Assembly: GCA_018398765.1 (NCBI GenBank)
Contig: JAHBMJ010000788.1
Coordinates: 1 to 25,603, forward strand
From: Chromera velia
Taxonomy: Eukaryota > Sar > Chromeraceae
Direction of reading: 5' to 3'
DNA: 25,603 nt
The notes under the pieces were generated by a model, which saw nothing but the letters and a program-made list of their open reading frames with translations, did not search any database and was not told where the DNA came from. Both the position numbers and the translations under genes were made by a program. Shown here piece by piece: positions 9,791-16,900 of the stretch; position 1 is the stretch's first letter; every line of letters starts with the position of its first letter.

Positions 9791-11082
9791 CGAGAGAGAG
9801 AGAGAGTCAAAGAGTCAATCAGCAGACCGACTGTATGCGTCGTTCTTTTCCCTTCTTCTTTTCATAGATACAACGCGCGCGCGCGCGCACACACACACAC
9901 ACTCCCTCTCTCTCTCACACACACACATGTACAGAGACTCACTCACACACACACACTCTCTCTCTCTCACTCTCTCACACACACACTCACACATACACAC
10001 TCACTCACACACACTCATACACACACAGAGAGAGAGAGGGGGGGGGGNGGGGGGGGGGGGGGAGAGAGAAAGAGAAAGAGAGACCGATTCCCACACGACG
10101 GTGGGGGACGGAAAAGAGGGAAGACAAGGGCGGCAAAGGGATACAGTAAGGGGGGCAGTGAGAAAGAAAAACCCAACGCTCACTAGGTGGTTGACTGACG
10201 AGTTGACTGTGTCGCGCGCAGCTCCCAGTCTCCTCTGCGCCTGCCACCATCCAAGGGTCCTCTGCACGAACGGAGTGCTGTGGGTCCACGCCAGGTACCG
10301 GAGAATTCCTGCAAATAGACAGGGAGACAGCAAAGAGGTACACTCGAGCGCTTTTGTTGGATAGACCGTTTGCTTGAATGACGTAGGCATCCAAGCAGAA
10401 ATGCTCATGCATGCCATATGCCAAAGCCATACATACAGGCCTGTAGAGGGAGGGAAGGAGGGAGGGAGGAAGTGGACTAGGGAGGGCGACAGATGGGAGG
10501 AAGACGGGGAGGGAGGGAGAGAGGGAAAGACAGACAAGCAGTAAATCGTGGTAACGGTCCCCCAAAACAACCTAGAAGGCACGACTGCATATGCACATCT
10601 GGGTCAGCTTGCGCTACTGGGGAGGATTGCAAGTCGCTGATACTTCGCCCCCTTCCCTCCCCTAAAGAAACCCACCCACCGTTGAGACCGTTTTGGATCG
10701 TTACCGTGTCGTACTCCACATCCTCTTCAAAGAGCAGGTACATGATCACATTCATGGTGGCACTCGTGAACACAGGATCGATCCTCAGCAGTCCGGTCTC
10801 TGTTTTTGCCGCAGCCTCGCACTCTGCTCTGATTTTCTCGGCACATCTCTGAATGTACGGAAGTGCGCTGTCGTACAGGACCTTCAGTTGAAAGTGGGGG
10901 GTCAGAATTCGTCTCTTGGCACTCCACTCAGGACCCCTGAGAGAAATCACAGAGCCTCTTCCAAAACCCGTCTCTGTCGCGTTGGCTGCCATGTCGGATC
11001 TCTTGAAGAAGTGACCGGGGAGGTAGTTCTGCTGGCCATCCACCAGCAACGTCCGAGCAATTTTGCAATCGTAACAGAAGAC
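6285..11082 (-). CDS. cytochrome P450 monooxygenase, multi-exon, N-terminus incomplete
   Basis: Eight exons give about 474 residues of a heme-thiolate monooxygenase. Exon order on the minus strand: 11082-10680, 10308-10184, about 9322-9162, 8814-8714, 8410-8319, 7705-7641, 7324-7056, 6494-6285. Family landmarks appear in the right order: C-helix WSAKR within GPEWSAKRRILTPHF; I-helix oxygen-activation motif AGYDTT, restored exactly by splicing 9162 to 8814; K-helix EALR (ExxR); PERF-like FRPSRW; heme loop FSVGAHQCLG with the axial Cys; C-terminal beta region to a TAA at 6285. All junctions are GT-AG and phase-compatible except 10184/9322, which is off by one base. The N-terminal membrane anchor and proline hinge are not visible and are probably in or beyond the N gap. 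Subfamily and substrate cannot be assigned by eye. The heme loop has His where many eukaryotic P450s have Arg; His is common at this position in bacterial P450s. Confidence 0.92.
6550..6551. other. 2-N gap in poly-G run
   Basis: NN inside a poly-G tract (about 6545-6560), within the last intron of the P450 gene. Likely an unresolved homopolymer. Confidence 0.95.
7056..7324 (-). CDS. P450 exon g (PERF-like and heme-binding loop)
   Basis: Acceptor TACAG ends at 7325 and donor GTGGGC is at 7055; phase 0 at the end. Contains PEDFRPSRW (PERF-like), a Glu/Lys-rich insertion of about 40 residues, then FSVGAHQCLGRQLAYLE with the heme-ligating Cys. The space between the PERF-like motif and the heme loop is longer than the roughly 20 residues usual in the family. 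Confidence 0.92.
7641..7705 (-). CDS. P450 exon f (beta-1 strands after K-helix)
   Basis: A 65-base exon between the CTGCAG acceptor ending at 7706 and GTGGGT at 7640. Encodes VSGEVVHDLSVDGVRIRKGT, the usual V-x-G-x-x-I/R-x-KGT segment that follows the K-helix. Both phases fit: the upstream AA plus T makes Asn, and the downstream G plus TC makes Val. Confidence 0.85.
7911..7952. repeat. (GTCA)n tetranucleotide repeat
   Basis: GTCAGTCAGTCA array with a few substitutions, preceded by (ATTC)n. It lies in the P450 intron between exons e and f. Confidence 0.9.
8319..8410 (-). CDS. P450 exon e (K-helix ExxR)
   Basis: Acceptor GAGTGCAG ends at 8411. 30 residues include FQEALRLFPVAP, with Glu and Arg of the conserved ExxR triad. 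Ends in phase 2 before GTCAGT at 8318. Confidence 0.88.
8504..8540. repeat. (GA)n microsatellite
   Basis: Pure GA run; on the P450 sense strand it is (TC)n inside the intron between exons d and e. Confidence 0.95.
8652..8713. repeat. (CA)n-(GA)n compound microsatellite
   Basis: CA run followed directly by GA run. On the sense strand of the P450 gene the (CT)n begins exactly at the exon d donor (GTCTCTCT). Confidence 0.95.
8714..8814 (-). CDS. P450 exon d (AGYDTT, C-terminal half of I-helix)
   Basis: Acceptor CTTGCAG ends at 8815. The first two bases complete the Asp of AGYDTT. The exon encodes TTAHTLSFTVGMLAHD and the J-helix to MPK, ending in phase 0 before GTCTCT at 8713. The following intron starts with (CT)n/(GT)n microsatellite. 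Confidence 0.88.
8869..9060. repeat. 24-bp minisatellite, 8 copies
   Basis: Eight consecutive 24-base units of the form ACCGCRSAGAAGAGACGGAC plus AGAA/ACAA/GAAG, each with a few substitutions. It is in the P450 intron between exons c and d. On the sense strand it is pyrimidine-rich and contains no AG dinucleotide. It translates as 8-residue Ser/Arg/Phe/Val repeats, which I treat as non-coding. Confidence 0.95.
9162..9322 (-). CDS. P450 exon c (N-terminal half of I-helix)
   Basis: Encodes VLADRVRATM through EDEIMAECRLLLTAGY and ends ...GGATATG before the strong donor GTACGTGAGT at 9161. The nearest acceptor (CAG 9325-9323) leaves a single T before the GTC codon, so it does not match the phase-0 end of exon b (see findings). 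The start is therefore approximate. Confidence 0.8.
9341..9676. repeat. 20-bp minisatellite, about 17 copies
   Basis: Units GCGTGAATGCAGGCAGACAT with variants at three positions (AGACATACAT, AGGCATACAT, AGGCAGATAT), in exact 20-base register. It is in the P450 intron just upstream (sense direction) of the exon c acceptor. No frame contains a stop, so it produces long spurious ORFs on the minus strand with a 20-residue period. Confidence 0.97.
9751..9806. repeat. (CA)n-(GA)n microsatellite
   Basis: CA run then GA run with one CGAG interruption, in the P450 intron between exons b and c. Confidence 0.95.
9874..10078. repeat. compound (GC)n/(CA)n/(CT)n/poly-G low-complexity block
   Basis: Alternating CGCGCG, CACACA, CTCTCT and CACTCA segments to about 10028, then GA and a poly-G run of about 25 with one N at 10048, then GA-rich sequence. 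Z-DNA and quadruplex potential is high. Confidence 0.93.
10184..10308 (-). CDS. P450 exon b (F-G region)
   Basis: Acceptor TTTGCAG ends at 10309. The first two bases complete a Gly codon with exon a. 41 residues follow (ILRYLAWTHSTPF ... NSSVNHL), ending in phase 0 before GTGAGC at 10183. The upstream intron is 371 bases. Confidence 0.82.
10680..11082 (-). CDS. P450 exon a (B-C helix region)
   Basis: Begins after CTGCAG (acceptor 11085-11083), encodes 134 residues and ends in phase 1 before GTGGGT at 10679. Carries the WxxxR C-helix motif (WSAKR), whose Arg/Trp normally contact heme propionates. The frame stays open a little further upstream (to about 11112), so the exon could start earlier. 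A fragment reading EGKLTRFGD at about 11130-11156 resembles the P450 beta-1 entry, but no sensible intron connects it in phase. Confidence 0.85.
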
Positions 11083-11232
11083 CTGCAGCCGCAAATCGAA
11101 TCGACAGATCAAAACTAGGTACGGGAAGAGGCTTCACCCGTGTCCCCAAAGCGGGTCAGTTTGCCTTCCGGCACACAAAAACAAAGGGATGGCATCATTG
11201 AGACGTGAGCATTTCTCTCGCTCCCCCCCCCC

Positions 11233-12201
11233 NNNNNNNNNNNNNNNNNNNNNNNNNNNNNNNNNNNNNNNNNNNNNNNNNNNNNNNNNNNNNNNNNNNN
11301 NNNNNNNNNNNNNNNNNNNNNNNNNNNNNNNNNNNNNNNNNNNNNNNNNNNNNNNNNNNNNNNNNNNNNNNNNNNNNNNNNNNNNNNNNNNNNNNNNNNN
11401 NNNNNNNNNNNNNNNNNNNNNNNNNNNNNNNNNNNNNNNNNNNNNNNNNNNNNNNNNNNNNNNNNNNNNNNNNNNNNNNNNNNNNNNNNNNNNNNNNNNN
11501 NNNNNNNNNNNNNNNNNNNNNNNNNNNNNNNNNNNNNNNNNNNNNNNNNNNNNNNNNNNNNNNNNNNNNNNNNNNNNNNNNNNNNNNNNNNNNNNNNNNN
11601 NNNNNNNNNNNNNNNNNNNNNNNNNNNNNNNNNNNNNNNNNNNNNNNNNNNNNNNNNNNNNNNNNNNNNNNNNNNNNNNNNNNNNNNNNNNNNNNNNNNN
11701 NNNNNNNNNNNNNNNNNNNNNNNNNNNNNNNNNNNNNNNNNNNNNNNNNNNNNNNNNNNNNNNNNNNNNNNNNNNNNNNNNNNNNNNNNNNNNNNNNNNN
11801 NNNNNNNNNNNNNNNNNNNNNNNNNNNNNNNNNNNNNNNNNNNNNNNNNNNNNNNNNNNNNNNNNNNNNNNNNNNNNNNNNNNNNNNNNNNNNNNNNNNN
11901 NNNNNNNNNNNNNNNNNNNNNNNNNNNNNNNNNNNNNNNNNNNNNNNNNNNNNNNNNNNNNNNNNNNNNNNNNNNNNNNNNNNNNNNNNNNNNNNNNNNN
12001 NNNNNNNNNNNNNNNNNNNNNNNNNNNNNNNNNNNNNNNNNNNNNNNNNNNNNNNNNNNNNNNNNNNNNNNNNNNNNNNNNNNNNNNNNNNNNNNNNNNN
12101 NNNNNNNNNNNNNNNNNNNNNNNNNNNNNNNNNNNNNNNNNNNNNNNNNNNNNNNNNNNNNNNNNNNNNNNNNNNNNNNNNNNNNNNNNNNNNNNNNNNN
12201 N
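11233..12201. other. assembly gap (969 N)
   Basis: Run of N starting right after a poly-C tract (11223-11232). It lies between two divergent genes and probably hides the P450 5' exon(s) and the promoters of both genes. Confidence 0.99.
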
Positions 12202-12485
12202 GGCGGGGAGCAGACTGATTTGTGGCCCAAATTGTGGGAGGTTGTGTAGGGAATTCTGCTTGAACAGAGTGGCTTGGAAGAGGAATTGTCTTTCGTACTT
12301 TGAAGCTTAACACCGGTCCAAGAAGGAAGGCAGATGGCTCATTCGATCCTTGCTGCTTACACGCAAAAAAGGCCTTACTGCAAGATGGCGCGTTCGAGTC
12401 GGAGAGAAGCGCCGCGTTTCTTCACTTAATTCCTTCATTGCTGGAACCGTCCCTTATCACAGTCCTGAACCTCAATTCCTTCAAT
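12202..12485 (+). other. 5' flank/UTR of the RRM gene
   Basis: Non-repetitive sequence between the N gap and ATG 12486. No TATA box is seen. The frame is open upstream of the ATG but has no other Met. It probably holds the 5' UTR. Confidence 0.45.
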
Positions 12486-12705
12486 ATGTCCACTGACACT
12501 GAGTTTTTCCGGACTTTCCGAACCCCGGCAGATGCCTCTGGCTGGCTTCCTCCAGACATTGTGGCTTCTGGCCGGGCGTCGTTACCTGTGAAGATTTTTG
12601 TCAACCGGATTCCTCCGAAGACCAAGGAGTCTACTTTGATCGAATACTTCCGTCCTTACGGCAAAGTCCTGTCTGTGGAGATTCTCAAGAGAAGCGGCTC
12701 CAAGA
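12486..12705 (+). CDS. RRM gene exon 1
   Basis: 73 codons plus one base, ending before a strong donor GTAAGTCAAG. Contains RRM1 RNP2 (KIFVNRIP, residues 36-43) and the first helix. Confidence 0.87.
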
Positions 12706-13572
12706 GTAAGTCAAGTCGGACCCTTATACAGTCCCTGACTCTGTCAAAGCACTAAGGAAAGAATGAACCAAGAGAGTCAGGAAAACAAGGTCCTTTTCTC
12801 GTTTGTTCTTCTTACGTTCTCTCTCTGCAGACCTGGTTGCGTTTGTGACGATGGAGAGCGTCCTCTCTGCCCACCTTCTTATGTTCTCTCTCTGCAGACC
12901 TGGTTGCGTTTGTGACGATGGAGAGCGTCCTCTCTGCCCACCTTCTTATCTTCTCTCTCTGCAGACCTGGTTGCGTTTGTGACGATGGAGAGCGTCCTCT
13001 CTGCCCACCAGGCGATTGCAGCCCTCCACAACCGCATCACATTGCAGTCCCATGGGTCGCCTTCTCGAGTCGTCTACGCAGAACACGAGTTGGAGAGACT
13101 CCAACTACCCGCGTCTCTGCAACCTGGGCACGGCTCTCTGAGGCTCTTTGTCGGAAACCTTCCCGCAAAAGTGACCATCGACAGGATAGCAACGCTCTTC
13201 AAACCGTTTGGACCCCTCCTTGAAATTCATCTGCTCCCTGCGAAAGGTCAACGTCCTTCAGCCCTTCCTTCAAATTCCCTTTTTCTTTCTTTCTTTTCAG
13301 TCTTAATTCCTTTCAGTCGACCGTCGTTTCTTTCGTTCTGCTGTGACTTGCTCGTCTTTCCAACTGCTGAGCTTCTCTCGAGCTGCAAGCAAAGTGTTTT
13401 GGAGTCAGGTTGGTTTCATTCTGCTGCTGGCTTCAGCGTGGCTACTGGTCCGTATTACTGTCCTTCAAGCATGCTGTCCCCCATCAATCAATCAATTTAC
13501 CAATCAATCCAATCAATCAACCAGTCAATCAACCAATCAATCTGATCAATCAACCAGTCAATCAACCAATCA

Positions 13573-13604
<32 letters not shown>

Positions 13605-13885
13605 CAATCAATCTGACAATCCAATCAATCAATCAACCAATCAATCAATCCAATCAATCAACCAATCAATCAATCATTCAATCAATCAAGCAAGCGATCA
13701 ATCAATCAATCAATCGATCAGTCGACCATTCATGTCAATGTGATTGATCTCATCTCATGCAGGTGGGAGGCCCGCCGCTTTTGTCGTCTTCCGAAAGTTC
13801 CACGACGGTCTAGTGGCAATGGGAAACTTGAACGGAATGAAACCGCCGGAGGTCGGTCAGTAGTTCAATTGAATTCATGCAGGTG

Positions 13886-13950
<65 letters not shown>

Positions 13951-16900
13951 CAGGGCTGGAAATCACTAGACCAGACCACTCCTTCCTGCAAAGCAAGAGA
14001 ACAAAAAGGACACCCCACACCCTTGTTTCCTCAAGACTGTGTCTGTACATGCGTTCTGCGTGAATTCTGGGCTCGTTCTCACCGTGGAAGGAAGCACTTT
14101 CTGTCTGTCTTGTCTGTTTGCTCATTTCTTTCTTCTCTTTCACGTGAGTGAGTGAGTGCAGGGAGACACTGAGCTGACTGTCCGCTTCGCAGCGAACGAA
14201 AAGCTGCCTGTGGAGTGGCAAGCCCCTCAGCCGGGGAAGGATGAAAAGGACTCCGCCGATGCGCACGAGACGGACTACTTTCCCCCTCCTCCTCCCGAGC
14301 CGACCCTTGTTCCTGCGACTGCTTCTGCTGGAAGGGTGATTACCCCACCCGCACCTCCAGGAGCACCGCCTCTTCTCGTCCCCTCATCTCGTCCTTCTCA
14401 AAAGAGTAGAGACGGGGGCACTTCAAATTCGAGTGACCCCTCAGCAACCCCCCCTGCCGAGGACCTTGCCCGACCTAAGTGGGTAGCCCCCTCCCTTGCT
14501 GACTCCCCCCCTCCTCCCCCCCTCCCCCCCCTCAGTAGTTGTATACCCACACACCCCATACCCCCACAGGGCGCCTTGCTTTCTGAAAGTACCAGGCTGC
14601 CCAAGGAAAAGGAGAGGGGGTTACAGCAGTATTACGGAGGGATGGATGCCGATATGCCCCCCGCTATACTACCGCATTACCCGAAAGGAGAGCAGGAAAC
14701 CCTAGAGCCGATCCTCAGTGGCCCCTCCCCCCCGACTCACGGGGTTCCCATCGGTTCGATCGAGGAAGAGCCCGCCCCTGTATACGCAAAGTCTCAACGA
14801 CAGCTGACCGATCAATTCGGTCGAAGTCTCGGGGATGACGGTGGCTTGGCCTTCTCTCGGCAGCCTTATGACGTCTTCGTTGCACCGACAACAGATCCGC
14901 CCTTCCGTCCATCCTTCCAGACAGCAAGTGGGGCGCATGTGGGTTTGCAGTGGCCACACGCCGTCTCAGCTCCTAGTTACTATGAGGAGTTTTCCGCACG
15001 AGAAAACGTAAAGAACGAAACAGTGCCGACATACGAGGACATATCAGGGCTCCCCTTCATTAAGCAGCCTAGAGACCCCCTGAGGGAAGAAATGTGGGGA
15101 TACATAGCTGCCGAACAGGTGGCGGCGGGGTGGGGGGACCGCACAGGTCCCGGCCGTGGGACGCCAGACAGGCATCTCCCGAGACATCCAAGCTCACCCC
15201 CCCTAGCACCCTCCAAGCCAGCCGCAGCAGGGCACGAGGTCAGGCTGGGTGGTGGACAGCCATCACCCGAGGGTGCCCCCGGTGGAGTTTCAGGAGAGGG
15301 GCAGGGGCAGCCAGTTCCGCAGGGGGGTCACGGTGCAGTTCTTCAAGAAGCTCTGAGTGCCTCCGCACTTCGTGATGCCGTTGCCGAGATACTTAACTCC
15401 ACTACTTCCTTCTCGCGCACCGCTGCTGTTGCAGCTTCTACTGCTTCCATTTCGTCCCATGTGTCGCGGTGTAGGGACCTGTATGAAGAGTCCGTACGCG
15501 TTCAGGCCCTCCTGAGCATTCTGCAGTCAATTCAGGGGGCGGTGCACATGGAGCAAAGAGCCAGTGATTCCGACGCTCTCAGTCAGACGGCAGGGTCCTC
15601 CACTGCCCCGCCTCCCGTGCCCGCCATACCCCCGCAAGTCCCTGCAGCAGCAGCAGGAGGAGAGAAACCCGACATCCATCCTGGAGCAATCCTAGTTGGG
15701 AGTCCCCACCTTCCCTTGAGAGGCATGCCTGTGTCAGAACTTCACAGCACAACGGCAGCCACAGGGGGAACCATCCGAACAAACGGGATCATGTCGATCA
15801 CCCCGCCAGATACTGACGCCCAAGTCCTCAAGATCCCTTTGCAGCAGGTGGGGGCGAATGCGGGAGGGGGGATGGTTCCCGTTCCCCCTCCCACCGAGGC
15901 TCCTCCTGTCCCTCTCCCCCCAGGCGTAAAAAGACGGCAAAATCCTCCAGACTATTATGACGATATATTCACAACAGCAGCAGAGAGGTATCATTGCCGT
16001 CGCCCCGCCCCCGGCCTCCCTGATATTCGTAACTTTGCAGAAGACCAACTCCCTTGGACCTCGGGGAGCGAAGTTGCCTACAAGGAGGCGTCTCTTTTCA
16101 ACCCTGCAGACCCGTCTGCAATGGCATCGGCGGCTCGTGGGTTCGCAGTGGAGGCAGACTATCGAGAGGGGGCCGCGTTCCATGCGGGGGAAATGACGGG
16201 GAAGTGGGATTCCGCTGCAGGGGGGGCGTATGTGGAAGCGCCGTTGAAATTTGGATCACAGCTCCGCTCCACTCTCCGATATGGTTTCGAAACTTCACCG
16301 CATCATCATCCTCACTCGGGAGGTAGCGGTGAGAAATTCGCTGCCCCCCCGTTTGACCCCAACCATATCCAAAGAGTTGTGCACCAGCAGCAGGAAGTAC
16401 AAGGGCAGCCTCAGCCTCTGCAGCCAGTTCCGCCCGTCCATCAGCCTGTGGGGGGGGCCCACGAGTTCGTCGGGCCTCTCAATTATCGGGCGGCGCCCAG
16501 TTTGGGAACGCTGGGGGCCCCAGGGGAGTACATCGAGGTTGCAGAGAGAAGTGCACCCCACGCACACAACTTGATGAGGGGGGATAGACGTCTGGCCGCG
16601 AGTTCAACACCCATGGACAGGCCGGAGTTGTTTGCTGCGGCAGAGATTGAAGGCCGTCTGGCTCTATCTGCGACTCCCATGGACAGGCCGGACTTATTCG
16701 CGTCCAGGAAGCTGATCCCTTTCCGTCAGCCCCCCCTCCAACAACTAGCAGAGCAGCGTCTTGTAGCTGTCCATCCAGGAGAGGCAGCAACAGTATCAGG
16801 TGTTCTCCTTCCTCCACCGGGAGCCGGAGCCCTCGCGGCACAGCAAGGGCCCCCGATGGGGCCGAGGGCTCCTGTTGTCGACCCTTCTCTTGCGCCTCTT

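Noticed and set aside
8618-9810. Long minus-strand ORFs of 384 and 218 residues
   Set aside because: Their length comes from the stop-free 24-bp and 20-bp minisatellites; the only real coding parts are the embedded P450 exons c and d.
11130-11156. Additional P450 exon reading EGKLTRFGD
   Set aside because: It looks P450-like, but every GT donor there is out of phase with the exon at 11082 unless a 23-base intron is assumed; left unassigned.
11115-12313. ORFs spanning the N gap
   Set aside because: They are open only because N codons are not stops.
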